Positions 9,341 to 17,297 are shown, counted from the stretch's first letter. The stretch: DNA of 37,703 nucleotides from Candidatus Rifleibacteriota bacterium (GCA_905236675.1 CAJOND010000027.1:1-37703), one strand, 5' to 3'. Translations and numbers: made by a program. Notes: a model not told the origin generated them from the letters alone.

Positions 9341-11790
9341 TTTTGAACTGCAGGCTTAGTAGATAAAACTGCCATTACCTCCTTTCTTACATTTTCATCA
9401 GGGTCAAATCTAAGAGGTCTTATATATGGAGCTAATGCATATGCAGGAGCAATTTTAGATAAAGCTATAACTACATTCCTTCTGACATCAGCATCTTGAT
9501 CTCTTAAAATTGAAATTAGCATTGGAAAGAAACGAGTATCTTTTAATTCACCCAATGCAAATACTGCTGAAGCACGCATCCATTTATCCTGATCTCTCAT
9601 CATGTTTACTACAGCTTCATAAATTTGATAATAACCAAGTTTCCAAAGGGTAATGATAGCATTTCCTCTAACACGATTATTACTATCATAAAGACATGGT
9701 AAAATATCATTAACTAGACTTTGGTCACCAACAAACTGCATTGCTTCAACAGCATTAGCTCTAACTCTGTCATCTTGATCTTTCAAATAAGATGTTAACA
9801 TTCCAGCAACTGACGGTCCGCCAATTTTTCCTAAACCCATTATAACTACTGCTCTAACTTGAGGATCAGGGTCTGTAATAGCAACAATCAAATTTGTCTT
9901 TAATTCTGGAGGGATATAATCACAGAGAATTTCTAATATTTTTGCGGAAAGAACTCGAACTCTTTGATCGGAAGCAGATAAATCTCTAGTAATATCTTCC
10001 ATAAAGGTAGGATCCATTCTAATTAATGAAGTTCCAATCGAGAGTCGGGTTTCTTCTGGCATTTTATCGAAACCAGATAAATATTTTCTTTTTGTTATGT
10101 AAGCTATTGCTTTGTGAGCAGCTACTTTTATTTCATTGGAAGTTGATGCAAGCAGTTTTGATAATGAACCAATAATTGCTTGTTGATCTCTTTCTTTTAA
10201 TTTTTCTATTGTTTGAAGAACAATATTAGAGTCCGTATCTTTTAAGAGCTTAAGAAGCATTTCCGTCCCAGCTTCATTCTTAAAATGCGGTAAATCTAAT
10301 ATTTTTAAAATATTTTCTCTTACTATATAATCAGGATCTCTTAATTTGGTCTCTATGATTTGTAAAGCATTTTGAGAACCAGATTCACCTAAAATCCATA
10401 AAATTCTAGATCTTAATTCCGGATCTTGATGATATAAAACCTCAGTAACAAATCTTTGTAATCTAGGATCCATCATTAAATTAATTACTTCTGTCTGAAG
10501 ATTATGTGGAACTTCCATAAAATGTTCAAGCAAAAGAGTATTTAATGCATCAATTATATAATTTTCAGTAGGGTCGGAGAGTATCTTTAAAGCAGTTTTT
10601 CCTGTTTCTTCATCTTTATAGCAACAGGCTTTAATTAAAAGATCTTTTCTTTCATCTGGTTTTAATCCTCTTAAGAAACTCTTAACATAGTTTTCATTGA
10701 ATTTATAGAGTTTAGAAAAGTTTCTTAATATAACATCCGGAAGATATTTCCCTAATCGTAATAAGCATTCTGTAAGTGTTTTAATACATTGGAAATGTCT
10801 TTCTGTCAGATTATTTTCAAGTGGATCCGTAAAGTATCTTACTCTGTTTAAGACTTCAGATGATTTCAATTCAATTTCCGTTTTTGTTTCTAATTCATCA
10901 CAATAAGTTTTAATGATTTTACTGATAGTATCTGAAACAATTGGAGGAATAGGTTTGAATGGGTCTAATATAAAATTAAATAAATAAGGGTAACTAAGAG
11001 GGTCTGATAGTTGTTCAATTAAATGTAGAATATTTTGTCTATAACCATCTGATTTTTTACCTAAACCATCAAATATTTTCTTAAAAAATATCTCACCATG
11101 TCTTTGTAAGCATTTAAATAATGAGTATCTCATTGAAGGAGATATAGCAGGCATTGATTTTACACTAAGATCTAGGAATTCAGGACTTTTAATCTTATCT
11201 ACATGTTTAGTAAATTCAACTTGGAGTATCTTTTTTTCTTCTTTTTTCGATTCTATAGTTTCATCTTTCATTATTTCAATGAAGATAGGGAAGGTTTTTG
11301 GATTTTGTAATTTTACAAGTTCTTCTAGATATAAAATCTGTTCTTTAATTGTAAATTCATTCCATTGCTTAAGGAGCATTCCTAATAGTCCAGATTTTTC
11401 TACACCATATTGAATTGTTTTATGTATACTTACATCTGAAGTTTGAGAAAGAAATTCTGTTATTGCTTTAATATTATCGCTATTTACTGCTGAAAGTATT
11501 TCTTTAAAGGTTTCTCTATATATAGAATCTGGATAATTGATTAAGGGTAATATACATCTTAAATCATCTTCACTTAATGAAGCATTTTTTGCAGCAAATA
11601 TTTCTAAAATACTAAGTCTTATATCTGTATTATCGGTTGATTCGAACTTATTTACAAGAAACCTTATATGATCAGAATTGAGGTAAGTGACAAATTCATC
11701 TTTAGCCTTTTCTGATATTTTTTTATCTCTCTGAGAAAGTCTGCTGAAAACTTCTTCAGGATCTTTTATTTTCCTTGTAAACCAACCCAT
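9337..11790 (-). CDS. Giant HEAT-repeat protein, first of a tandem pair
   Basis: 817 residues of HEAT-like repeats. The C-terminal half has the cleanest units, e.g. DPDPQVRAVVIMGLGKIGG and DQDDRVRANAVEAMQFVGD, resembling PBS-lyase-type HEAT repeats. The N-terminal half is degenerate helical repeat. It has no export signal or enzyme motif. AAGGG lies 8 bases before ATG 11790, supporting this start. It is first in a three-gene operon and overlaps the second HEAT gene by 4 bases. Possible roles include scaffolding of a membrane or motility complex; nothing in the sequence decides this. Confidence 0.88.
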   Translation of the reverse strand: MGWFTRKIKDPEEVFSRLSQRDKKISEKAKDEFVTYLNSDHIRFLVNKFESTDNTDIRLSILEIFAAKNASLSEDDLRCILPLINYPDSIYRETFKEILSAVNSDNIKAITEFLSQTSDVSIHKTIQYGVEKSGLLGMLLKQWNEFTIKEQILYLEELVKLQNPKTFPIFIEIMKDETIESKKEEKKILQVEFTKHVDKIKSPEFLDLSVKSMPAISPSMRYSLFKCLQRHGEIFFKKIFDGLGKKSDGYRQNILHLIEQLSDPLSYPYLFNFILDPFKPIPPIVSDTISKIIKTYCDELETKTEIELKSSEVLNRVRYFTDPLENNLTERHFQCIKTLTECLLRLGKYLPDVILRNFSKLYKFNENYVKSFLRGLKPDERKDLLIKACCYKDEETGKTALKILSDPTENYIIDALNTLLLEHFMEVPHNLQTEVINLMMDPRLQRFVTEVLYHQDPELRSRILWILGESGSQNALQIIETKLRDPDYIVRENILKILDLPHFKNEAGTEMLLKLLKDTDSNIVLQTIEKLKERDQQAIIGSLSKLLASTSNEIKVAAHKAIAYITKRKYLSGFDKMPEETRLSIGTSLIRMDPTFMEDITRDLSASDQRVRVLSAKILEILCDYIPPELKTNLIVAITDPDPQVRAVVIMGLGKIGGPSVAGMLTSYLKDQDDRVRANAVEAMQFVGDQSLVNDILPCLYDSNNRVRGNAIITLWKLGYYQIYEAVVNMMRDQDKWMRASAVFALGELKDTRFFPMLISILRDQDADVRRNVVIALSKIAPAYALAPYIRPLRFDPDENVRKEVMAVLSTKPAVQK

Positions 11791-11898
11791 TAGGTATACC
11801 CTTGTTTTTTTATCCCTTGTTATATCGACAAATCTTAAGTAATTATAAAGTTTTATAATATAATATGATAACTTATTAATATAACTTTTTAAAGCTTA

Positions 11899-11927
11899 TT
11901 TACAACTTTTATAAACTTTGTTATATT
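11899..11927 (+). promoter_or_regulatory. Sigma70-type promoter for the 79-residue membrane protein
   Basis: TTTACA (11899-11904), 17 bases, then TATATT (11922-11927). It predicts a start near 11934 and a leader of about 30 bases. Confidence 0.6.
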
Positions 11928-11963
11928 AAAGTTGTAAAATTTAAAAGCGAGGAATTTAATATC

Positions 11964-12203
11964 GTGTGGTTCATTAAAAAAATTTTTTGGATGCTCCTTC
12001 TTCCTTTCGTTGCTCTTACTGGTGTTCTAATGTTTGCATTCCCAGAAGAAATGAAAGAATTTAAAAAAGATTTAGTAGATATGATAGAAGAATCATGGTT
12101 GCGTTGGATTGGCTTCTGTATGTTTATTGTAGCAATGACACATTTATTGAAAATATTTGATGGTAAACATACTATTGTTAGATTAACCGATCCTAATAAT
12201 TAA
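11964..12203 (+). CDS. Small two-helix membrane protein, function unknown
   Basis: 79 residues, not recognised. Two hydrophobic segments (about 8-27 and 46-64) are joined by a charged, helical linker (EEMKEFKKDLVDMIEES). The start is GTG, with GAGGA (11949-11953) 10 bases upstream and a credible promoter before that, so it is probably a real gene despite its size. Its stop overlaps the convergent minus-strand gene by 3 bases. It stands alone on its strand. Confidence 0.7.
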   Translation: MWFIKKIFWMLLLPFVALTGVLMFAFPEEMKEFKKDLVDMIEESWLRWIGFCMFIVAMTHLLKIFDGKHTIVRLTDPNN

Positions 12204-12871
12204 TCTTCCCACGAAGATACTTCCACTCGGTAAGATTTCATACCTAGTGGAGGATTCTTAATCGGTATTTCAAAAAGAGAACTTTCGTTTGGGTAAAGAA
12301 CCTTATAAATATCTCTTAAGGTTCCATATTCTGTACGAAGTTCTCTTTTATTATTATCAAATAATCTTGTTCTTAAATTGATTTTTTGTTTTTTTCTATT
12401 TGAAATATTTTTTAACGTTCCTACAATATAGAGTGTTCCTAATTCTATATAAGAATCAATTCTGGTAATAGCAAAATTTGGATGCAAATCCCCAGTTACG
12501 ACAGACTTTAAAAAGTCATCTCTTTTATTTTTTGTATATTCACCAATAATACAGTCATCATATAGTTGCCATAGTCCCATATTCATTGGTTCTAATCTTA
12601 TTGCTGTCATAAAAGCTTCTCTAGCTTCTAGAAAATTACCTTCAGTAAGCTTTTTTAAACCATTTTCGGCAATTGGTAAAGCAGGGCTTGAACTTGCTAA
12701 ATTAGCTATTAATTCTTCATTGTAATCACTTGAAACAAACAATGATTTTGGAGCTTCTTCAAAATTTGGCGATGCAAAAACCTTTCTTCCATTATTTATT
12801 GTATAATTTTGTCCATAACAAAATTGGGTGATTGTTAATGTTAAAAATAATGTAAATAAAGTTTTTTGCAT
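12200..12871 (-). CDS. Secreted protein with TPR-like unit and FxLYD-like domain
   Basis: About 223 residues. A signal peptide (to about residue 21) precedes a TPR-like helical pair (about 70-105, with GNFLEAREAFMTAIRLEP). A C-terminal beta-domain follows, whose pattern GTLKN.S...(KINLRTRLFD) and NESSLFEIP resembles the FxLYD family of exported beta-sandwiches. The frame opens at ATG 12877, but AAAGG directly abuts that codon and is 6 bases from the next in-frame ATG at 12871, which is therefore preferred. It follows the winged-helix regulator by 10 bases and is probably co-transcribed. Function unknown; periplasmic location inferred. Confidence 0.75.
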   Translation of the reverse strand: MQKTLFTLFLTLTITQFCYGQNYTINNGRKVFASPNFEEAPKSLFVSSDYNEELIANLASSSPALPIAENGLKKLTEGNFLEAREAFMTAIRLEPMNMGLWQLYDDCIIGEYTKNKRDDFLKSVVTGDLHPNFAITRIDSYIELGTLYIVGTLKNISNRKKQKINLRTRLFDNNKRELRTEYGTLRDIYKVLYPNESSLFEIPIKNPPLGMKSYRVEVSSWED

Positions 12872-12881
12872 TTTCATCCTT

Positions 12882-13613
12882 TTAAGCTAAATGTGTTAAT
12901 TTTTTATTAAAAGCTTCAAGTATTAGTTCATAAAAGCTTTCATAACCTAATAATATTATTCCTTCATGTAACATATTATATGCCGCTAGACCTGCATCGT
13001 TTTCCTGTTCGCCTAACATTCCAAGCATTGTTTCTTTATCGACTATCATATTAGTTACAGCTATATTTTGATTTGAAGGAATAACATTATTTATTTCATT
13101 TTCTAATATTGATTCGTCAAATTGTTCATCAGTTTTTACAAGAAAGAAATCAATTGTCTTTTGAAAATCTGGAACTTTATCTGACATATTAGATTCAATA
13201 TAGTTATTTGATAGATTATTTAAGTTATTATTTATATCTTTGCAAATAGATTTAAAGGAATCAGGAGAAATTAATATAGCAGCAGAAATCTTACCTTTTG
13301 TTTTAACTTTAATAATATTAATTATTCTTTTTAGTAGTTTTCCTTCATCTTCAAGAGATTCAAAATATGTTTCAGTTGTCTGGGCTCCACCTAATGCCAA
13401 AAGATTAGTAGTCATAGGATTATCTCCATTCAAGGCACAAAGTTTGGCTTTGCCTTGGGGAAGAACCTGAAGAATCTTTTGTTGATATAAAAGATGAACT
13501 CTATTATAAGTAGTGCCATAAGGAAGCTTAAGCTTCTGAGAAAGTTGATGAATGGATAAAACTCCATCTGGAGCATCCATAAAAGCTTTTGTTATATCAA
13601 TGTTCGTTTGCAT
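12882..13613 (-). CDS. Winged-helix protein with nucleotidyltransferase-like C-terminal domain
   Basis: 243 residues. The N-terminal 60 residues fit a winged helix-turn-helix (LSIHQLSQKLKLPYGTTYNRV as the recognition region, split here only for description). The C-terminal part ends in a pattern (LHEGIILLGYESFYELI) very like the end of minimal nucleotidyltransferase domains of HTH-NTase proteins. The catalytic GS...D pattern is not clear, so the domain may be inactive. No Shine-Dalgarno sequence is present and a promoter lies immediately upstream, predicting a leaderless mRNA. Probably a DNA-binding regulator controlling itself and the secreted gene behind it; that is inference. Confidence 0.72.
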   Translation of the reverse strand: MQTNIDITKAFMDAPDGVLSIHQLSQKLKLPYGTTYNRVHLLYQQKILQVLPQGKAKLCALNGDNPMTTNLLALGGAQTTETYFESLEDEGKLLKRIINIIKVKTKGKISAAILISPDSFKSICKDINNNLNNLSNNYIESNMSDKVPDFQKTIDFFLVKTDEQFDESILENEINNVIPSNQNIAVTNMIVDKETMLGMLGEQENDAGLAAYNMLHEGIILLGYESFYELILEAFNKKLTHLA

Positions 13614-13621
13614 AATAATAA

Positions 13622-13650
13622 ATTATACATAAAGATTAATTTATTATCAA
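13622..13650 (-). promoter_or_regulatory. Promoter predicting a leaderless mRNA
   Basis: On the minus strand TTGATA (13650-13645), exactly 17 bases, then TATAAT (13627-13622). The ATG of the regulator gene begins only 8 bases after the -10 hexamer, so the transcript should start at or within a couple of bases of the start codon. Confidence 0.7.
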
Positions 13651-13663
13651 TAATTTGTTAAGT

Positions 13664-13889
13664 TAGAAGATAGAAGAGCATAGATGGAGATAGAATAGAG
13701 AAGTAGAGCCAAAGACAATAGACCAAAAGAGCTTAGAGTTGAAGATAAATTGAAGATCTGCCTCAAGTTTAGCTGAGGGAAGTGGATTACGTTAGAAAGA
13801 CGAAAGGGGTCTTATTGAATTGAGAATTGAGAGTTTAGAGCAACAGAGCAGAGAAAAAAAGATAAGCAGAGCAAAAAAGGCGAGAATTA
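13664..13889. repeat. Purine-rich intergenic tract
   Basis: A non-coding stretch dominated by A and G on the plus strand, built from irregular units such as AGAAGATAGAAGAG, GAGATAGAATAGAG and GAGAATTGAGAG. A mixed-composition island (about 13760-13815) contains a short CCTCA/TGAGG inverted repeat. No open frame of note occurs on either strand. Related tracts in the opposite orientation are at 5908-5976 and 14138-14187. Confidence 0.5.
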
Positions 13890-13963
13890 AGTTGTTATTG
13901 TCTCCAGTAGTTTTTTATTCAATAGAATCTTTTGTCTGTTGTTTTTTTGTATAAATTATTCTT

Positions 13964-14125
13964 ATGGCTAAAAAACAGAATAAATCTTAAGAAGATAAAT
14001 TAAATCATGCACTAATACCAATAGCTGATCAACCATATGAACTGACTCAAAAAGTAGAGATAAAATTGTTATATTATGGTTGGTCGGAAGTGGAGAATAT
14101 TAAAGAATTAGACATTACTTTATAA
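13964..14125 (+). pseudogene. Remnant resembling the N-terminus of a type I restriction S subunit
   Basis: The frame reads MAKKQNKS, a stop (13988-13990), then continues in the same frame as EDKLNHALIPIADQPYEL and a further 23 residues to a second stop. Type I specificity subunits commonly begin with a lysine-rich MAKK stretch followed by EEKL..ALIP.(D/E)EQPYE and then P.NW.W. Here the match ends after PYEL and the NW motif is missing. The stop, the loss of everything after about residue 26 and the lack of hsdM or hsdR nearby indicate a decayed fragment. The likeness is by memory of the family, not alignment. Confidence 0.45.
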
Positions 14126-14137
14126 CTAAAAACTTTT

Positions 14138-14187
14138 TCCATCTTCAATCTTCCTTTTTCAATCTTCCTTCTTTTATCTTCAATTTA
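14138..14187. repeat. Pyrimidine-rich intergenic tract
   Basis: C/T-rich stretch with a directly repeated unit CAATCTTCCTT (14146-14156 and 14160-14170). It is the reverse-complement style of the purine tract on the other side of the S-subunit remnant, so the remnant lies between oppositely oriented tracts. Confidence 0.5.
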
Positions 14188-14194
14188 AACAAAA

Positions 14195-14206
14195 TTGTGT
14201 ACACAA
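14195..14206. promoter_or_regulatory. Perfect 12-base palindrome upstream of the ribosomal promoter
   Basis: TTGTGTACACAA is a perfect dyad lying 27 bases before the -35 box of the rplE promoter. It could be an operator or activator site. No bound factor can be named. Confidence 0.3.
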
Positions 14207-14233
14207 AAATTATAATAAAAAATTAAATAATAC

Positions 14234-14262
14234 TTGCATTTAACAAATTACAAGAGTATAAT
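14234..14262 (+). promoter_or_regulatory. Sigma70 promoter of the spc ribosomal protein operon
   Basis: TTGCAT (14234-14239), 17 bases, then a perfect TATAAT (14257-14262). Predicted start is near 14269, leaving a leader of about 77 bases that can fold CTTGCA/TGCAAG (14270-14275 with 14291-14296) and CCTGA/TCAGG (14306-14310 with 14318-14322) before the ribosome-binding site of rplE. Confidence 0.8.
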
Positions 14263-14345
14263 TACCGAACTTGCAAAACTGGTATGTTTATGCAAGAATT
14301 TTAGACCTGACTTTTGTTCAGGAATATATATTAAGGAGTTTCGGC

Positions 14346-14954
14346 ATGGCAAAGACAGAAAAGGCAGCCCCTGTAAAAAACAATGGGCCTAAGTCTCTCC
14401 CAAGGCTGAAGGAAAAGTATCTGAAGGAAGTAGCTCCAAAACTGCTTTCTAAATATGGTAATCCAATGAGAGTTCCTAAGATTACAAAAGTTGTAATCAA
14501 TATGGGTGTTGGACAAGCCACTCAGAATGCTAAGCTTCTGGAAGCCGCTACTAAAGATTTAACTACTATCTCAGGTCAAAAACCTGTTACTACTAAGGCA
14601 AAGAAGTCAATCTCTAACTTTAAACTTAGAGCTGGCGTTCCTATAGGATGTCGTGTTACCCTTCGTGGCAACAGATGCTTCTATTTCCTGGACAAACTTT
14701 TTACAATTGTAGTTCCTCGTATCAGAGACTTCCGTGGTCTATCTCAAAAAGCTTTTGACGGTCGTGGTAACTACTCTCTTGGTTTGCAAGAACAGTTGGT
14801 TTTCCCTGAAATCGTATTCGATCAGGTTGAAAAAGTTCAAGGTATGAATATTACTATCGTAACAACTGCTCATAATGACGGTGAAGCTTATGAACTTCTT
14901 GAAAATCTAGGTATGCCGTTCCGCAAATCATCTAAGAAAGTGCAGAATAACTAA
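14346..14954 (+). CDS. rplE: 50S ribosomal protein uL5
   Basis: uL5 binds 5S rRNA and contacts tRNA in the large subunit. The 202-residue protein has the conserved core ([12 protein letters not shown], the RDFRGLS and NYSLGLQEQ stretches) and an N-terminal extension of about 18 residues rich in Lys, Ala and Pro. AAGGAG (14333-14338) is 7 bases before ATG 14346; an in-frame TTG further upstream lies in the promoter/leader and is not supported. This is the first gene of the cluster: rplN and rplX, which normally precede it, are missing. Confidence 0.95.
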   Translation: MAKTEKAAPVKNNGPKSLPRLKEKYLKEVAPKLLSKYGNPMRVPKITKVVINMGVGQATQNAKLLEAATKDLTTISGQKPVTTKAKKSISNFKLRAGVPIGCRVTLRGNRCFYFLDKLFTIVVPRIRDFRGLSQKAFDGRGNYSLGLQEQLVFPEIVFDQVEKVQGMNITIVTTAHNDGEAYELLENLGMPFRKSSKKVQNN

Positions 14955-14963
14955 GGAGTTGTT

Positions 14964-15149
14964 ATGGCTAAGAAAGCTTTAATTGAAAAATGGATGAAAG
15001 CACCTAAGTTCTCAACCCGCGCTTACAACCGCTGTCATATCTGTGGTCGTCCTCGTGGTTATATGAGAGATTTCCAAATGTGTCGTATTTGTTTCAGAGA
15101 ACTTGCCTCTATGGGTAAGATTCCTGGTGTAACTAAATCTAGTTGGTAA
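14964..15149 (+). CDS. rpsN: 30S ribosomal protein uS14, zinc-binding type
   Basis: Short-form uS14 (61 residues), placed in the head of the small subunit. Four cysteines (residues 24, 27, 40, 43) in two CxxC pairs form the zinc site, marking the C+ (type Z) version. The C-terminal [11 protein letters not shown] is typical. AAGGAG precedes the ATG, and the gene starts 9 bases after rplE. Confidence 0.95.
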   Translation: MAKKALIEKWMKAPKFSTRAYNRCHICGRPRGYMRDFQMCRICFRELASMGKIPGVTKSSW

Positions 15150-15161
15150 GGAGACAAAATC

Positions 15162-15560
15162 ATGAGTATGACTGATCCTATTGGCGATATGCTAACTCGT
15201 ATTCGCAATGCAAACAGGGTTAAACATGAAAGCGTTGAAATGCCTTCTTCCAAAATGAAAATCGAAATCGCTAAGATTTTGAAAAAAGAAGGTTATATCA
15301 GAGACTTTCGTTATTACAAATTTCAGAACAAATTTAATTTAAAGATTTTCCTGAAATATGGTGAAAAGAACATAAACATTCTTAAGGGAATTGAAAGAGT
15401 TTCTAAACCTGGTAGAAGAATCTACTCCAGCAAAGAAAACATTGAAAAAGTTCTCGGTGGATTAGGTATATCTATTCTTACTACTTCCAAGGGTGTTTTG
15501 ACTGATAAAGAAGCTCGCTCTAATAATGTTGGTGGCGAAGTTATCTGCAGAGTCTGGTAA
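15162..15560 (+). CDS. rpsH: 30S ribosomal protein uS8
   Basis: uS8 is a primary 16S rRNA binder and, in many bacteria, the translational repressor of the spc operon. The 132-residue protein starts MSMTDPIGDMLTRIRNA and ends GGEVICRVW, both characteristic. AAGGAG precedes the start. With the operon beginning at rplE, the leader there is a candidate feedback site, but no close copy of the 16S target is evident by eye. Confidence 0.95.
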   Translation: MSMTDPIGDMLTRIRNANRVKHESVEMPSSKMKIEIAKILKKEGYIRDFRYYKFQNKFNLKIFLKYGEKNINILKGIERVSKPGRRIYSSKENIEKVLGGLGISILTTSKGVLTDKEARSNNVGGEVICRVW

Positions 15561-15575
15561 TTCGGAGGTATTGAA

Positions 15576-16121
15576 ATGTCTAGAGTAGGTAAAAAACCTG
15601 TTATAATACCACAAGGTGTTGAATGTAAAATTGATGGTAATACTATTTCTTTGAAAGGACCAAAAGGTCGGATTTCAAAAGTTATGCCTTCTGAAGTTCA
15701 AATTTCTCAGAGTGAAGGCAAAATACAATGCTCCGTTCCAGAACATAGCAATAAAAATGTTGAAGCTAAGTTCGGTTTGGTTAGAGCTTTGATTAACAAT
15801 ATGGTTACCGGAGTTCATGCTGGTTTTTCCAAAGGTCTTGAAATAATTGGCGTTGGTTATAAAGCTCAGAATCAATCTCCAAGTAAAGTACTTTTTAATA
15901 TAGGTTATTCTCATCCTGTTGAATATCAAGCTCCAGAAGGAATTACTCTGAAGGTTGATGGTAATAAAGTATTTGTTAATGGAGTAGATAAAGAAGTTGT
16001 TGGACAGACAGCTGCTGAAATCAGAATGATTCGACCTCCAAGACATTATAAAGATGGCGCTGGTATTCGCTATCTTGGTGAAAATGTCCGCATTAAAGTC
16101 GGTAAGAAGCTTGCTGCTTAA
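15576..16121 (+). CDS. rplF: 50S ribosomal protein uL6
   Basis: uL6 sits near the factor-binding site of the large subunit. 181 residues, with the start MSRVGKKPV, the central GFSKGLEIIGVGYKA region and the C-terminal RPPRHYKDGAGIRY motif of the duplicated L6 fold. A CGGAGG ribosome-binding site lies before the ATG, and rplR follows after 21 bases. Confidence 0.95.
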   Translation: MSRVGKKPVIIPQGVECKIDGNTISLKGPKGRISKVMPSEVQISQSEGKIQCSVPEHSNKNVEAKFGLVRALINNMVTGVHAGFSKGLEIIGVGYKAQNQSPSKVLFNIGYSHPVEYQAPEGITLKVDGNKVFVNGVDKEVVGQTAAEIRMIRPPRHYKDGAGIRYLGENVRIKVGKKLAA

Positions 16122-16142
16122 GACTAATTAGGAGGATTTAAG

Positions 16143-16502
16143 ATGAAATTTGATAAAAAACAATTACGTCAAAAACGTCATGCAAGAAGCAGATTTTATC
16201 TGTCTGGAAATGCACAGCGTCCTCGTCTTGCGGTTTTCCGCAGTTTAAAGCATATTTATGCTCAGATTATAGACGATGAAGAAGGAAAAACATTGGTTAC
16301 TGCGAGCTCACTCGAAAAAGAAATTCGCAGTGATGTAAATGGCGGCAATAAAGCTGGCGCCAAGACTATCGGTCAGAGAATAGCTAAAAAAGCTCTCGAT
16401 AAAGGCATCACTACTGTAGTATTCGATAAGGGTGGCTATAAATATCATGGTCGCATTAAAGAACTGGCTGATGGTGCCAGAGATGGCGGCTTAAAATTCT
16501 AA
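16143..16502 (+). CDS. rplR: 50S ribosomal protein uL18
   Basis: uL18 binds 5S rRNA with uL5. 119 residues, with the [15 protein letters not shown] motif and the C-terminal [20 protein letters not shown] motif. AGGAGG precedes the ATG. Co-transcribed with flanking ribosomal genes. Confidence 0.95.
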   Translation: MKFDKKQLRQKRHARSRFYLSGNAQRPRLAVFRSLKHIYAQIIDDEEGKTLVTASSLEKEIRSDVNGGNKAGAKTIGQRIAKKALDKGITTVVFDKGGYKYHGRIKELADGARDGGLKF

Positions 16503-16516
16503 GGGAGATAAACACG

Positions 16517-17068
16517 ATGACTGAACAAGAAAAGACTCAGAATCCTCGTTCTCGCCGTGAAAATCGCCGTCGCGAACAACCCGTCGAAAACGAATACACT
16601 GAAAAGATTATATTTGTAAATCGTGTCAGCAAAACCGTTAAAGGTGGTAGACACTTTGGTTTTTCCGTTCTGGTATGCGTAGGCGATCAGAAAGGTAAAG
16701 TAGGTATAGCTATTGGTAAGGCAAAAGCTGTTCCTGATGCCGTAAGAAAAGGCTTTGATAGAGCAAAGAAAGTTATGGTTCAAGTTCCTTTGAATAAAGA
16801 TACCGTAGCTCATCCATATGTTGGTAAATTCGGTTCCTCTCAGGTTATTATAAAACCTGCTGCTCCTGGGACTGGTGTTATCGCTGGTGGTGCAGTTCGT
16901 GCAATATTTGAAGCTCTTGGCGTTAAGGATGTTTTGTCTAAGAGAATCGGTTCTAAGAACCCTGTTAATCTGGCAAAAGCTACAATGAATGCTCTATGCG
17001 ATATGCGTGGTGTTGATGTAGTATCAAAACAGCGTGGTATTACTCCAAGCCAGGTAATTAAAGGTTAA
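16517..17068 (+). CDS. rpsE: 30S ribosomal protein uS5
   Basis: uS5 contributes to decoding accuracy and mRNA unwinding at the entry site. 183 residues, with a charged N-terminal extension (RSRRENRRREQP), the S5 double-stranded RNA-binding domain (RVSKTVKGGRHFGFSVLV) and the C-terminal domain with GTGVIAGGAVRAI. A GGGAG site precedes the start. Confidence 0.95.
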   Translation: MTEQEKTQNPRSRRENRRREQPVENEYTEKIIFVNRVSKTVKGGRHFGFSVLVCVGDQKGKVGIAIGKAKAVPDAVRKGFDRAKKVMVQVPLNKDTVAHPYVGKFGSSQVIIKPAAPGTGVIAGGAVRAIFEALGVKDVLSKRIGSKNPVNLAKATMNALCDMRGVDVVSKQRGITPSQVIKG

Positions 17069-17079
17069 GGAGAACTGCA

Positions 17080-17286
17080 ATGTCTGAAGAAAAAAATATT
17101 GCTTTAAGAGAAGAAAAGAAAATAACTATTAAATTAGTTAAAAGTATGATTGGCGCTAATGAACGCCAAGTTAGAACTCTTCACGCTCTCGGGCTACGCA
17201 AGATGTTACAGGAAGTTGAACATGTAGCAACTCCTCAGATTCTTGGTATGGTTAGCAAGATGCAGCGCTGGATCGAAGTTAAATAA
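17080..17286 (+). CDS. rpmD: 50S ribosomal protein uL30
   Basis: 68 residues with the L30 ferredoxin-like fold pattern (KLVKSMIGANERQVRTLHALGL). Slightly longer than the common 60 residues owing to an N-terminal extension. AAGGAG precedes the ATG. Confidence 0.93.
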   Translation: MSEEKNIALREEKKITIKLVKSMIGANERQVRTLHALGLRKMLQEVEHVATPQILGMVSKMQRWIEVK

Positions 17287-17297
17287 GGAGATCTAAA

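Noticed and set aside
14271..14345. In-frame TTG start giving rplE a 25-residue N-terminal extension
   Set aside because: It coincides with the predicted transcription start and has no ribosome-binding site; AAGGAG and ATG 14346 fit far better.
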